Positions 24,201 to 39,200 are shown, counted from the stretch's first letter. The stretch is DNA of 64,000 bases from Lagopus muta (GCF_023343835.1 NC_064443.1:9486001-9550000); one strand, 5' to 3'. The notes: generated from the sequence alone by a model not told the origin. Made by a program: numbers and translations.

Positions 24201-27200
24201 AGTTCAGCAGGCAGCAAACAGAGCCTACAGCTGTGCCTCCAGCTTGTTCCAAAAACTCCACTTGGTCGAAACTAAATTACAATGTTTGGTAAAATTGGAG
24301 TATCCTCTCTTGGTTGCATCCCTCACAAAAACTGAAGTTGCATGCCAAGAAACCCAAAAGACTAAAACCAAACAAGCACATTCTAAAATAACCCTATCTG
24401 CTACCAAAGCAGCAGCACATGCTGTTCTGGGAATATCCTGAATCTGTTGAGCAGCTGTAATTGTGAAAAAGTCAAGCCACTCTCCAAGTTCCCACATGAC
24501 AGTAATAACCCTCTGTCCCTCACTCCAGCCTTCACCCCTAAAGAACAATACACCTTCCAGCATGCAGAGAGACAGGGACAGGGAAAGAAGCCAGCTAGAT
24601 AACCTTCAGGTTCAGCACATGAACTCCAGACATCTATTCCTTGATGGTAGTAACTAGAAGCTATTGTTATGAAGATTTAAACAACCCTTTTCCTTTAATA
24701 AATTGAGGGTCACATTAAGAAGCCTATCTTTAAGGCACAGCTTCCTCTCAACTCCTCAGGCATTTGGATATACCAGATTTACAGCTGACAGTAAGAATCT
24801 TATTTTGGCTCCCTTTTAAAAGACATCACAATGTCTAACACCACAATCACTCTTTCTGCACTGGCATACAAAATGCATGCATAGCAGGGCCAGGTTGCAC
24901 AGGTAACAGCGAAATTGACATTTTCTAACTCCAACTTACTGCTTTCCAATCTAAACAGTACTTTTAGGGCAGCGGAGCTCAATGCACAATCATAATATTG
25001 ACTGCAATAACACAGCCAGGAGTCGGGACCCATAGAGCAGGCATTGTATGTACATACAGAAGACGGCCAGCTTGAAACCCACATGGGAACTTCCCACCTC
25101 TCCCAGTACTACCATTCTTAACATGAGACTCAGAGACAGAACATGGTGGTACTGTAAAGAGCACTTTTATGGCTCTGAAGCTATCTTATTCAGAAAACTT
25201 CATACTAAGCTGTTAGTCATCTTGAATGAAATTGCTTCATTTTCCAGTGAAAATGATCAGCCTTTTGAGATGTAAACCCACTGACTGAATAGGCTTTTTC
25301 CTTACACTGCTGAGGAAGAAGACAGATATGATGACACTGTGTTTGCTATGGAAATGCAAACATTCTGATGCTATGATGCATCATAACCATAATAGTTCTG
25401 AGGTTGCAGAATTTCCATCAGAGATGGCATAAATGCAGGCCTGTTAGTGAGCTGCCTGCTGTACAAGTGTTTTCAGGAAGCAGCCTCTTCAAGCAGCAGC
25501 AAACAAAGGGGAGGTGAGCTGTGAACTAAGACGTGGCAATCAATTTAAAACAGAGCAACCACAGAGTTTGTAATGCAACTAAAAACCAACACAGCCGTAG
25601 TCAGTATCATGTGGAGGATACATCTCCCAGGGACACCACGTGAACATTCCTGGGCAGCAGTGAGCCTGACATGACATGTATTAGTAGTGCATAATGCATT
25701 TCTGCATTATCTGCATTTTCTGCCATCACGCAGAAAGGAAATAGGGGTAGCAGCTGCTCCATAGCAGGAGAGTAAGTGTGCATGTGTTGAGAGGCTCTCT
25801 GCATTTATGATTAGAATATAATGCTTAACAATACTGGGGATTTAGGCAGTAGGAAAACGAAGGGAGAAAGGTGGTCGTTACGCTGGGATTAGAAATCACC
25901 AGATCAGGGATTTTAGTACCTCAGCTCCCAACCTGGGTTACTGATTAAATGCACAAGGTTTTCCAGCACTGAAAATGAAAAGCATGTCAGTAAATAGAGC
26001 CAGCTACCACAGATCAATAACGCCTTAGTCTCCAACAGATACGCTCAAGTTCTTTCACGTCCATAACATACGCTGAGATTCTGATCTTAATGGCTCTGAA
26101 TGTAAATCCAGAAGAATTCTGCTGAGTTCACAGTTTTGAAAAGATTCAGTGCTGATCAGAAACATCCCTAATTTTTCGTGCTTTGATAAGGAAAAAGCAT
26201 GAGCGGATGAACAGAACACAATGCATATTGACATTAGGAGTCAGCAGTCCAAAGGACTCATTCAGCTCTGTGGCTCCAGGGCATGCCAGTGCCACCGACA
26301 GGGTTATTCAGCCAAGTCAGTTTGCGTACAGGGAAAGTTATTTCAACTGGGCAAAGAATCTCAGACTCATTTGAGTACCTGCTCCGTGAAATCCTCCGCA
26401 GAGGTACAGCTTGCCTTCCACGCAGCCTGCACAGGTAGAGTTTGTTCGCAAGGAGAGGAGCGGGGAAGGCATAGGAGGTCCGTCCCTCCAGAAGTCTCCA
26501 TCAGGGTTATAAATCTCCACTGCATCAAGACATTTCCGTGTCTGCCCCCTGTCGCGGCCAAGGCACCCAATTCCTCCTATGGAAAAACGACACATAGGTC
26601 AAATGTAGCAGCCCCGGGTTCTGCAGGAAAATACATTACTGGTTGCATCTTTTTTTTTTGTTTCCACATCTTCATGTGCCTCCTGTTCCTTTTCATTTTG
26701 CAGCTCGGAAAGATCATTAGAAAGTGAACTCAAAGCAGGACACAACCCATTACTTACAGAAATCCGGCACGATCCTTTCTGAGGGCTTGTAACAAAGGAA
26801 GGACAAGAAACATGTCTTCAAAACACAAAGGTATTTTATCTTGTTTTCTTCATTTGTGTTATAAATTGTCATGATTATGTTTCGTGTGCTGGAGTTTGTC
26901 ATTAAGTTGCAGTGCAAATTATTTCCCAGTTACTGCTAGTGCACATGAATCTCACTTGCTAACCAACAGCTATTTGGGTTTGTCATTCTAAATGAAAGAA
27001 AGGTTATACCCATTTCTTAAGCAAAAGAGACAAAACCATCCTATATGCAGGAGTACCAAATGAGTTATTTGTGACAAGTTCCACTGCTGGAGGGTTAATT
27101 AGGATGCCTGAATTCCACGTGTGGGACTGAAACAGATCCCAGTTTTACAAACTGTGCACTGCACTAAGCTTGTCTATCAGAGAGATGAGCCCCTAGTTCT

Positions 27201-30200
27201 AGCCCCCTAGCCCCCCAGTCCCCATTTACCTCTTCATGTAGACTGTACTATTTCTTCCAATCTTGGCAGCACTCTCTGAAGATATTTGCAAGAGAACAAC
27301 GTAACTGTTGATCACAATACTCCAAATTGGCCACCACCATTTTTCCTGATCTGTATTTTAGATTCAAGTAAGGACAAGATAAACATCCTTACTTGAATAA
27401 ACATCCCATGAGAGCAACAAACTGAGAACCAAATTCAGCATCCATTAACCTCAGCTGGAAGTTTTCCTCCAGCTGAACTTGCAGTGTTTGATTCAATTTT
27501 TGAATTTCTCAAGCACTTATACGTACATACCATGGTTACCTCAACACCCAGTGTCAGTGCTTCCACTTGGTAGGTAATTACTTTGTTCAACTATCAGCAA
27601 AAAGTTAACTACTAAAGCTTGGTGAGTTGAAAGCCCTAACATTCAGGAAAACATTTCTAACCCTGTTGGAAGTTTCCTGTCCAATGCTTAGCATAGAATT
27701 CAATAAAGAAATTAGCAAAAAATTAACTTGCATTGGATGGGACATGATGCCATTCTCCTAAATTTATCAAGAAAAGCTTCAAGGAGTACTCAGACAACTT
27801 CTGCTTTAGATAAAGCTATTTAATTGATAGCTTACCACTCTTTGATTCTGTAGTATCCTTAAAATCAGAGTATAGGGCAACTTGATACCAGGGCAAGAAC
27901 AGTCTATGGAGTGCAGAAAAAGACAGTTAAGGCAGTTTTCATTAAGAGCAAATAATATTAAAGCTCCCAATAGACTGATTCAATCTGCTCAGGAGACAGC
28001 TTTGCAGTGCCAAAGAGACTGCTGCAGGTTACCAAGCTCTTTTCAAATTGCTCAAGTGGTACTTGAGTTCTGCACTGAAGAACAGGCATGTATCCATGAG
28101 GAAGAGTCTTCCTCTGAGGAATGAAGGAGGGTGCTGTGCAGAGGAATGGATGATACCCGCTGAGGCATGCACGTGGCATATCAGACTCAAATAACTGAAT
28201 AGCTTTTTGATTGCCTAAATATTTCATGTAGGCCAGTGCTTAAAATGCCCCCAGAACATTTTCTATAAGCCTAGTTGCTATTTGCTATTTTCCTAGTGTA
28301 TTTTTACTGTCATTGCCAAGTTCTGTAACCATGGGGCATGGCAGCTTCAGAAATAAGAAATAATGAGGTACAGCGCAGTCGGTGCCTTTGCAAAAAAATC
28401 ACCACCATTACTAGTTAATGAAGACACACAGCTGCCAGCTCAGGGGATCAGCTCCAAGCATTTCCCCTGTACAATTATTAGAGAAGTAATCTTTAGTTGT
28501 CTCTTGGAGATCTTTTCAAAAGTTTAAGAGCTACCACATTCTCAAACATTTACAAAACCTTCATTGGATAATTTAGGCAATTTAAATTCGACCTCATTTA
28601 ATCCTGTCGCAATCAGACAGTCCTGAAGGTACAAGATATCTCCAACTTATTTTCACTCTCAACAGCCATTCCAGTTAAATGCAATTTCATGTTCAATTTA
28701 CAACAAAGACAAAGCTAAGTTCTCAGCAAAGAGAAAATGAGAAAGAAAATCAGAGGGAAGACTAATTTTCAAGCTTTAAACAACAAGAAATCAAACTCAC
28801 AGAAAATTTCAATCTCCTCTTTTAAAACAATGCTAACACTGAAATACTGCTAACAGAGGAATGCAAGGATATTAGATTCTACCAGCACTGCCTTGCCTTG
28901 TTCCCACATATGGTAGTTTAGAAATGCTCCTGCAAGACAATACTTTTTCCTCTACAGAGACCAACTTCTCAGGCCTCTTCCCAAAAGGCTGAATACACAA
29001 ATCAGCCAGAAAATTTCTCAAAGAGAAATCAAATCACATCTGCAACCAAGTAGAGGCATCTCACATTAAACAGACCATCCATCACCTACAATGTGTACAG
29101 CACGCAAGACTCGAAATTGGCAGAAAAAATAAACTTGCCGTGTCAGGCAATTCATGCTGCTTTGTGCTTAGCCACTCACAGAACCCAGAACTCATCCTGT
29201 CCCATTGCCTTCTTTGCAGAGATTTATTAAACCATTAGGAGTACAAGCGGAGACATATGGAATTGCAGTTAAGATCAAGAAGGTTGTCTGTTTTGTGTTC
29301 TCTGAGTGCCAAAGCTGACCGAATGAGTTGATGCTTTGTTCCTATAGAGGCCTCTATGCAGAACAGAGGTGCCTCTAGGAGGTCAAGGGAGAGCAGTAGA
29401 AGGGCAGAGGGCTGTAGATTGTTTGGGAGAGACTATGCCAAGCAGAGGTGTTCAAGACACTTGTTGATGTGGCACTGAGGGACGTGGTTTAGAGGGCAAT
29501 ATTGGTGGCAGGTAGATGGTTGAACTTTATGATCCCAGAGGTCCTTTTCAACCTTAATGATTCAGTGATTCTAAGTGCCCTACTAGCAGCACATGGTAAA
29601 GAAAGGGTCAATACTGTGTATTTGCAATTGTATTATTGTACTTTAAACCACACAGAGCTATAAATAGGGTCATTACAATTTGCATGCCATGGTCACAACC
29701 TCCTGGGAGCCCCAACAGGTGTGCTGAAGGGCAGCAATTGCTATTTCCATGGCTAAGGACTGCATTAGATGCTGGGGAGGGTGGCTCAGTAACCCACAGT
29801 CATCCCTCTTGTCACAGAGCAGGAGAATTCAATGCCACCTGGCTTAGTTCCCTAAGTAAAGCCCAGTTATGTGTCCTTTGAGCAGGGAGAGGTGGTTTTC
29901 TCACCAGGAGTTTCAAACACTTCTGTCATTTTCACATTCATCACACAAGAGGATTTAATCCTAGAACTCAGTCATTCCCCTACCCACCCGTTACAAATAC
30001 ACCCTTTCAACACATTAGGCTTTTTACATTATTGGCTTTCCCTTGGAGATATTTCAGATGCCACTGAAGGACTAAAAAAAGCCAATGATGTCACCTTTGT
30101 GTTCCCAAACCCATTAATGCTTGAGTGCTTTCCATATCATGCTTGGATGATTCTGCAACCACACATACTTTCAAGGGCACTCTGTAAGAAGTGGTTCTAA

Positions 30201-33200
30201 TAGACTTTAACATGAAGCTCCGTTAGTAAAATAAATAATATGGAAATATATATGAACTTCATAAAGAAATCAGGACAGAAAAGACAAGCCTTTGATGCAA
30301 GAAGGCAAAGCAGAGGTAGGTGATGCGATTAGCACATCCTCAGCATTTCAATGAAGTACCATCCTGTGCCTTGCTGTATCCACACACTGTTTGTAGCTGG
30401 CTGAAGGCAGATAATTTTGCTTTGCTTAATGCCAGCTGCCTCCTTCTTGCCCCAGTCTCATTAGAGAAGGCTGAATATAATTTGCATCACAACACTTCTA
30501 ATAACAGAACACCCTCTCAGTGCATAAGGGAGAATACCTATAAGAGCTGTGAGGTGGTAGTCACTAGCAAAAATAAGTTCAGCAGATGCAAAGGAAAACA
30601 GTACTTCATATATGAATATATGTGCATAGAATTATTTGAGTTGGAAGGAACCCTTGAAGGCCATCTACTCCAATACCCCTGCAATGAACAAGGACACCTA
30701 CAGCTCCATCGGTGCTAAGAGCCCATCCAGCCTGATCTTGGGTGTCCCCAGGGCCAGGGCACCCACCACTTTCCTGGGCAGCCTTTGCCAGTGCCTCACT
30801 GCCTTTAAGGCTTGGGTGCTAGGAACCGAGCATTAAAGTTAACTTGGTTCCCCCACTTACAGACAGCTTAAATTAAGCATGATCCACATCCCTCAGCTAC
30901 AGCAGCACGTCAGAAAAACATTCATTCCCAAAGGGAAGCTTGTCCCAGGCAACACAGCGAGCTCACCGTTGGGGCATAGCTGCACAAGTAGGCAACTGCA
31001 AAGGGCCCATGAACAGCCCAGAAGTCATCAGGCAAAAAAGAAGGGGATGAAAATTTAATGACTTCCCAGCCCTGTGCTTAAATAGTGCCCTTGGACCTAC
31101 TGGCAGAGGCTGTGGGTGGAGGCCCCAGGTGAGGCTGGTCTGGGTGATTGAGATCAGGGCACTGTTACTGGGATCCTTTGCCATATAATTAAATACTCAG
31201 ATCATAATACAGAGCAATGTTTTTTCTTACTGTCATTTCTGTGACTTGGTTGGAAAAAAAAAAAGAGTAATTCTCCAACATGCAAGTGAAATCCAAACTC
31301 ATGCTCTCCTTTGCCTCCCGTAAAATAATTCACTATTAAATTGATCTCTGGAAGCACAATGGGCTTAATAGCGTAAATCTCTTATGTAACATTTCCCTTC
31401 ATTACTCTTTAACAGCACTCAAGCTGAGAGTCTCAGCGCTTCCATTGCTTGCTCACTCTCTCAAGAAGCAAGGCTGCGTAACTGGATTCCTGCAGAAATG
31501 AGGGAGCTATAAAGCCGTTCCTGGCAGGCACTTCCAGAGATGAGAAGTGCTGTCATTCTTTACTAACACAGAGCAAAGCAGATGATGTAATGCAGTTTGT
31601 AAAAGGCACAAGGGCAGAAGATTGATTAGAAGCATAGCTGAAAAAAAAGCCACCAGCCAATTGTCTTCCTCAGCACGGTGAACATTTCAGTTCCAGCTCC
31701 TTCTTTTGTCCCATGGTGCCTCGTTCTTGTTTCCTTTAATTATTTTTAAGTGAGTGGGGAGCATTTCTGATCTCTTATATCAAATCAAATTTTGCCTTTT
31801 TCATCCCTTCCTGCACACAGGCACCACAGAACTGTGGCACAGGTACAGCACAGCAGAATCAGGCCCGTAATCTGCTACTTGTCAGAAGTCCAAAGCATAT
31901 CTAAAAATAGGCACATTTATTTTAGAAGAAGGTATTATTCAGATTCATGGCTAATACTCAAACCTGAAAGCTAAAATGTTTCCTTCCATTCCCTCCTACA
32001 CAAGCTTTCCTTTCCAAGGAGACCCCAAAATGCATATTCAAATAAGTATTTTATGACCGAGGCTTTCAGTTCTTAACTGAACCTCATTTAATTGCTTAAA
32101 ACTTTTAAGAGAAGCTTTTGGCAAGAACTTGGGAAAAAAACACCAAGCAAGTTTTAAAGAGGTGGGATGCCAGGCTAAAGAGGATAAACAAAAATTCTTT
32201 GATTCCTAAATCTTCACTAATAGGATTTCCCATTTAAGTCCTTCTATATGTTCTTATTTTTAAAGCAGGAATTACACAACATGAAAGCAACACATGGTTA
32301 AGGCTGTTGTGGTGGTTCAGTATTTTTATCAGTGACCCGTATTTCAGAGACAGCAGTTATGCAGAATGAGTTTCATTATAAGCTAATGAACATAGCATTG
32401 AAATGGCTCATTTGGATAAATCTTCCTAATTTATCCACATTTGGATAAATCTTCCTAATTTATCCATTGGCTGCGATGAGTTTTCAGAGTCTTAGCTGCA
32501 AAGAAAGGATATTTTTTTTTAAGCAAGAGATTAAGATGCATGACCTTAAATAGAGCCCTCCCCTCTGGTTTTCTTCCAAAAGTATCTCAATTGCCTCTGT
32601 CATTAAGAACACAATACTGCTCTTTCTTGGGCTTTCCAATGAATATAGTTATGTTCCTGGGAAAATATGGAGAGAAAGAGCTAAGACAGTCAAATGGGAT
32701 GAAAAGGAGAAAGGATTTTAAGCCTTAGGAAATGCCGTTCATTTTCTTTTAAGGTTTGTGTGCGCTGTATAAATAGCATAGGATTCTCTAGGAATATTAC
32801 ACAACAATTATACTGCAGGACTGCTGATTAAGACACATGGTGGAAGTTCCTGCACAGTGCTATTATTCAGACAAAAAAAACTCTAATCAATTTCTCATTT
32901 CCCTCCCATAAGTGTGACTCTAGAATAATTCTATTAAATCATTAGGGTTTTACACGCTGGCCCTGGCAATTAGGCTGGGAAGGGTTTTTGGACAGTGACT
33001 GTGTACTTTACATTCTGTGCCAACAGGACTTTTCAAAACCTAATACTTCAGTGGATAAGCATCAGATGCTGATCTGGTTAGAACAAAATGAGCCTAAATA
33101 ACACAACGCCACTGAAATCAAAAGACTGCTTACTACAGGCGTACACCTACAAGGATCACAGCAAAAAGTACACTCATATCAAGGCTGTCACTTTTCCTCG

Positions 33201-36200
33201 TTCGAAACTAGCGTTCCATCTATGCGTTTTGCTTCACATTTATGATAGAACTTGGATTCATACATCAGAGATATTAGAGAGGATTAATCCTTTGTGAGGT
33301 GGTTTTTCATTTATGCTTAATCCTGAATGTGCTGAGACCTGTGCAAACTTTATGGGAAAACAGAGATCCTACCTGAAAGAACTGACAAACATGCATCATT
33401 TAAAAATGTCTGCCCAGAGATGCTTGAAAGAAGTCACAGAACCTTAGAATCGTTAAGGTTGGAAAAGACCACCAAGATCACCAAGTCCAACCCCAGCCCA
33501 CCCCCACCATGCCTGCAACCAAGTCCCTCAGTGCCGCATCTCCACAGTTCTTGAATACCTCCAGGGATGGTGACTCCACCACTCCTTGTGCAGCCTGTGC
33601 CAATACCACTCTTTCTGAGAAGAAATTTTTCCTAATATCCAACCTGAACCTCCCTTGGTGCAACCTGAGGCCATTACCCCTTTATCCTAACTCATGTCTA
33701 CCTGCAGGATGACGTTATGTACCAAGCTAAAAGCTGTGCATTACAAGTCTTACACGAGAAGTGGGTGATGCTTGTGGGAATGCAAGTGTTGCTACGGAGC
33801 ATGCTTCTCAGCTGTCCCTTCAATGAATGTCCCACACACTGGGGTTATGTGGGAGCCTGTTAAATGTTCAGGTTCTATGCACACACTTCACCATGAGAAA
33901 TCCCCATTTTGAATGAGAAGCTGTATAAAAGGCAAGGGTAGAAATTCTACAAAAGTCTTGCTGATCTGTAGAATAAAAGCTTAACTACTATGTCTGAGCA
34001 CAGATGTCTCTGAACTCACTACATGAAGACAACCCTCAGGCTGTGACCCTCTTCAGAACATATCTCTTTGAACAAATTGCCCTTGACAGCATCTCTTTAG
34101 ACTCTTATGATGCGTAACACTATTAAGACACAGTGATGTCTGAGGGATCCACAGCTCTGAACAGTCTGCAATGGTCTTATCATGCTCATGGCAATTGGTA
34201 TTCTTTGGTCTGTCAGTGCCAACCTCAGTCCTTCCATCCCCATCCTCTCCTGAATGGCAGAGAAGTGTGCCACATCAGCCAGATTTAGAATGCTTTCACT
34301 GTATTCCTTTTTGTGCTACACATACCCAGCTCGGTATACCATCGCAATAGTTTCCAAAGGAAAGCCATACCTACTTCTCAACACAACAGTCTCAGAATTT
34401 ACAAGCTAGCAAGCCTTTGTCAACGTGAATGAACCTTGAACTGAATCTTTTCTGTGCCAGGTTTTTGCCATGCAAGTTTACAGCTGGGACAGAGACTGCG
34501 TGCAATAGCAGCAGAGTAAGATTTCAGTATCAGTGACTGCACTGCTGTTTCCAGACAGAATTCTATGGGAAGATGTTTCATCATTTTTAGAGGCCTTGGA
34601 AAATTTTTCAGACTACTCCACAATTTTCAGACTATGACAGCTAGCATTTACCATCCATGTTGTCGTCTTAACTTCGGGAGAAAAATGTTACTTCCACCAA
34701 AAGAGAAAATGTGGATTCAAATCTACATATCCAAGGGGAGAATTTGATGAGAAAACATTTTTGGCTCCGTGTCAGGTTTATTTTTCAATTAAAAAATGAG
34801 CTGCAAAATTATTTGATTTCCTAAGGAAACAAGGCATATGCAATTACCCACAGTAGGGGTGTTCTTTGTTTGTCTTCCTCTCACAGCTTTTGACACCATT
34901 GGTCAGTTTTAGCCAAATTTTACAGATTTATTAACATTAGAGCCCTCACAAGTTTTGTGAAAATAAGCATGGAAGGACATCAACAACCAACAGCTCACCT
35001 ATGGAGTAATTGCACAAATTTCTCTCTCTGTTCTTCAGGCACTTTCCAGCAATGCATCTATCTATAATTCTTCTCCTACTTGCTTATTTAACTTTGTATT
35101 TCCTACTGTCTTTCCAAAATGCCCCTTCAGCTTTTTTTCCCATATAATTGCCAGTGCCCAAAGTGTCTTTCTTCTCTGGCTGCACTTTCCTGCCTTTAAC
35201 CATCATTATCTCTCCATAAAATCCCTTCTTGCATTGCTTTTCAGAGCTGTCTAGTAGTGTTTAAAAGCAGGTGATGTTCTTTCTACTGACTTGGGCAGAG
35301 GGGCCATAAAGAATTGCTTTAGGGAAGAATCATGTTATGGATGAACTGCAGAACTGGGGACATGCCAAGAATTATTCTGGGACAAAAGATTTGGGGATAG
35401 GAGATTGCGGAACTCTTCCACAAAACTCTTAAAACTTTTGGTCAAACTTCTGTTTTGAAATGAAAAAACTGAAAAGTTTGATTTAAAAAATAACAGATTC
35501 AGGCTTTCCAAAAAAATGCACTGCATTGAGTTGGGTGGAAGAGAGGTGGAAGAGAATGATTCCTTGAATTTTATCAGAATCTACAAACCATTTTGGTTTT
35601 GTTTGGGACCTCCAAATTCTCTTTTTTCCTTGTGCCATTTCTTCTTGGCATGGGGCATGTTAGCTTCCCACTGTTCACCTGTGAAATGATGCTGTCAGGG
35701 CTTCCCTACTCATAAAATTTATTATTATATATAGTTCCCATCAGCACACCAAAGCAAAGTAGTTTAAAAACAAAGTACCTTTCTTATGTTAATTCCGAAC
35801 ACTAAGCATTATTCACTTATTTTAATTCTCAAGCATTAAGGAAGGAAGAAATTATGTAGGGAAGTAATAGATCCCAAAAAATACCACCCATTTAATCCAA
35901 CATACTTTGTCCTACAAAGCAAAGGGTGAGATATTTTTCTTCACAGAAGCAAATTGCTGGAAAAAAGACAAAGTCATGGTGCTATCTGTTAAAAATCTCT
36001 TTCCTCTTACCCAAGACATAAATCTCACTGTTGACCACGGCTGTGCTGAAGCGGTACTTAGAGTACTTCATTGGTGCACACTCTGCCCATTTGTCTCGGC
36101 CCGGGTCGTACTGAAACATTCTGTTACTTAATCGATCCGGCTCATCGTCAGGCAGATCCATCTGTATGAAATATGACAGCCATATAATAATACAACATTT

Positions 36201-39200
36201 GGAGCCCTCCGCACATGCCTGCGTGCAATTAATCACAGCAGGCAGAGGAGCAGATAAATAACATAAACACATCAATTACAGCCGTGAAGCGTTGCGCGTG
36301 CAGGACGGTTTAACAGCAGCCCTGACTTGTGGCTGGCAGTACGCTGTGGAAGGCAAATGAATAGCTGAGAGTTTCTATTCTGTAGCAATAAAGCTAAGGA
36401 GCTGAGTAATAACAATACATTCATTGGGCCCAACTCTGGCCCCTTCTTTTACAAGGCTCCTATGAAGTACTACTAATAATAGAGGGAAAAGGTTGCTGTA
36501 TCTTTTCTCCTGCTAATGGTTGCATTTCCACTTTCACTGTTATTCAGGCCATACGCAGTATGCTTTGGCTGCAAGCAGTAGGCTTTGTGGTGAGAATTCT
36601 GAAACTTTCCAGGATAAAAGTTTTCATGTAGAGAGGAGAGGACTACTTTGCTTACTTGTAAAGCTGCTTTAAGTGCCCTTGCTTTGCTTGTTCTTTTACA
36701 CTCCAAAAATACATTTCTAGCACTGATGGAAATGGTTTAGTGGGACACAGTTAGTGGGCAATATTGGTGGTAAGTGGACAATTGGACTAGATGATTTTAG
36801 ATGTCTTTCCAACCTTAATGATACTGTGATTCTATGATATAACGTACAAGATAGTAGAAGTCAAACTAACAGGCAATATATAACCTCTTTATTACTCCAT
36901 TAGAGTGCCCAGGGACACATTTTTCTCCATGATAGGTGTGAAATACTGATTTATTCACTGAGAAAGAAGTAAACTGCATTTTCAATACAGAGTGAGCATA
37001 TACTTAAGAGCAGACACCATCTGACATGCTCTAAATTCACATCCTATGTCACTTCTGCAGTGACACACATGACAATTTGCTGTTACAAAGCTGTAGTATT
37101 GAGACAATTAGCATTAGTCCACTCAGCTCCAGACTGCTTTGTATGAACTCACGCTCACATGCTGTTAGTGTACACGTGCTGATTGTCAGGTATGAATTTT
37201 AAGCATTCCCCAGGTGATTTTTTAAAGCTAACATTGGGTTAGTGTTTGTAGTTTGTGCACCTAAACCATTTTCTCCCTTTTCAATCTGTTCTGGAGATCT
37301 GTTAAGACAAACAAAGCTGGATCTCACTTCCACATTTGTATCTGTTATATCTTCCAGTTCAAATATTCTTTCTTTCTTTTTTAGTGGACAGATTGTTTCT
37401 ACATTAAACCTGTTCTCATCATTTACTTCTTTAAACAGCAAGGTGTCCTTGCTCTGTTGTTTTAGTATGAGAAAGGCTCTCTGATCTTTCCGTTGTCTCC
37501 TTTGGGGACTTCAGCACTGTAAATATCCAAAGAGCTGGAAATCCTGTTTGCTGAATACATCTCATCTAAGCACTTCAAACAGTAATGTATTTCAAGTGAT
37601 CACAAACCAATGAGATGTGACGACAGTCTGAAAATGTTATAGTTGGCAGTAACAATTACAGGTGCTCTACACCACTGTCAAATACATGGTTTTTATTTTT
37701 TCTTAAATGCCCAAAACTAAGCTGCACTGAGCAGTAAATAAGAATTAATTAAACTCTTAAAAAGCATCTTTCACACTGGGAACGACTGGAGAGAGCCATG
37801 GAGCTGCGAGATGTGGTTCAGTGCTAGTGGTAGCAATGGTAATGAGAAGATGGTTGTACTAGATGATCTTATAGGTCGTTTCCAACCTTGTGATTCTATG
37901 ATTCTGCCTCGTAGCATAATTCTGTGTATTACCTGTTCTACTGAAAATGGCATCTGTGGCCCTACTGAAAACTGTTAAAGCATCATATGGCCAAGCAACG
38001 CAATTGAAACAAAAAATGAGTGGATTACAGGAATCTCTTTTCCAGAGAATGGCTCAACTTTTCATTTAAAATACAATAAAAACCAAATAAATTAAGGAGC
38101 TCTGTATTGTTTAAAGAACATTACTTACTGATACACAGCAAAATTAAAAGGACAGTGTATAGGAAGAGGAAAGACTGCAGTTAATCAATTTTTCAGCCTG
38201 TAATGACAAAAAAATGCCAAATAGGCATTTGATACGACAAGAGGAAATGGCTTCAAATTAAAAGAGTGGAGATTTAGACAGGATCTAAGGAAGTGTTAGT
38301 TGTTTTTTTGGTTTTTTGTTGTTGTTGTTGTTCAGAGGGGGATGGAGAAGGGAGGTGTTATTTGTTTGCTTGTTGTTGTTGTTGTTTTTAAACAATCTTT
38401 TTGAAATCTTGCTCACTGAGCATGTCTTCATGAATGAACTGCCCTTTTTGAAGTTGGTATTTTCAGTGAGGATGACTTAATATGAATATTATTCCTTTTT
38501 ACCCTGTTTGGTTTTCCTAGAAAAGATGTCAAACAATGTGAGCAACTTATTTTCCCATGCAAGCAGCACCATAAAATTGCACAACGTAAAAAGCAAACAT
38601 TTTCCTGAAACATGATTGGCACTTTTCTCAACCTGTGGTGTCCAGCCACCCAGCACGTAGAGCTTGTTCTTCATTGTCACCACTGCATGGCAGGCTAATG
38701 GCACTGGCAGAGGTGCTGTGGTTCTCCAGGTACCTTGCTCCATGGAGTACTTCTCCATGCAGTTTGTGACCACATATTGATTTTTGATTTTCATTTGCCC
38801 TCCGATCACATAGAGATCATTATGGACAGTGCCCAATGCATAGAGTTCACGGAACTGAGCGGTGCACAGGCTGTGCCAAAACTGATTTCCTCGCTGGTGG
38901 TATCTGTAGGGAAATTCAAAGCTGTAAATGCCGTGGTTCAGTGTGGTCTCATATAATTATTTATAAATGTTATCCCCTTCATCTTCAATGATTATTCAGT
39001 GATGCGATGACAAGAGGAGCTTTCTCCTTCATAGACAGTTTATACAATTGGCCTCATTGTATGCAAGATTAAGCATTTTTAGAATTAGGTGTCCCGATTT
39101 TAAGCATTCTTTCAAAGATATTTGACTCTTTTTTTCTGCATGTGCTGTTCAGTAACTGTTCCCCACTGAAGTTAGTGGGAAGAGCAGAAGTTCAGCACAG

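Larger units (their letters stand above)
15213..26378 (-). other. KBTBD12 intron 4 (11.2 kb)
   Basis: The interval between coding exons 4 and 5 is mostly AT-rich unique sequence. It contains CR1 fragments at 15362-15603, 16211-16280, 19185-19515 and 23165-23366. It also holds a palindrome-rich segment at 16440-16810, GC-richer stretches at 19620-19810 and 20020-20330, and AT-rich segments at 20740-20900 and 21440-21760 that look like possible conserved non-coding elements. No convincing coding exon was seen. Confidence 0.85.
26577..36010 (-). other. KBTBD12 intron 3 (9.4 kb)
   Basis: The interval between coding exons 3 and 4 contains CR1 fragments at 29435-29574, 30625-30815 and 33434-33690. 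It also has a perfect MEF2-type site at 29658 beside an octamer motif at 29678, and a duplicated 29-bp hairpin unit at 32409-32466. The rest shows no recognisable feature. Confidence 0.85.
36162..38632 (-). other. KBTBD12 intron 2 (2.5 kb)
   Basis: This intron contains two plus-oriented CR1 3' ends (36724-36838 and 37771-37907) and two GTT microsatellite tracts (about 38317-38332 and 38370-38387). Nothing else is recognised. Confidence 0.85.

Noticed and set aside
26221..26727. 168-codon + strand open frame
   Set aside because: It is the shadow of KBTBD12 exon 4 on the opposite strand, whose protein and splice sites are clear.
30320..30718. 132-codon + strand open frame
   Set aside because: Its C-terminal part is translated CR1 repeat and the rest has no resemblance to any family.
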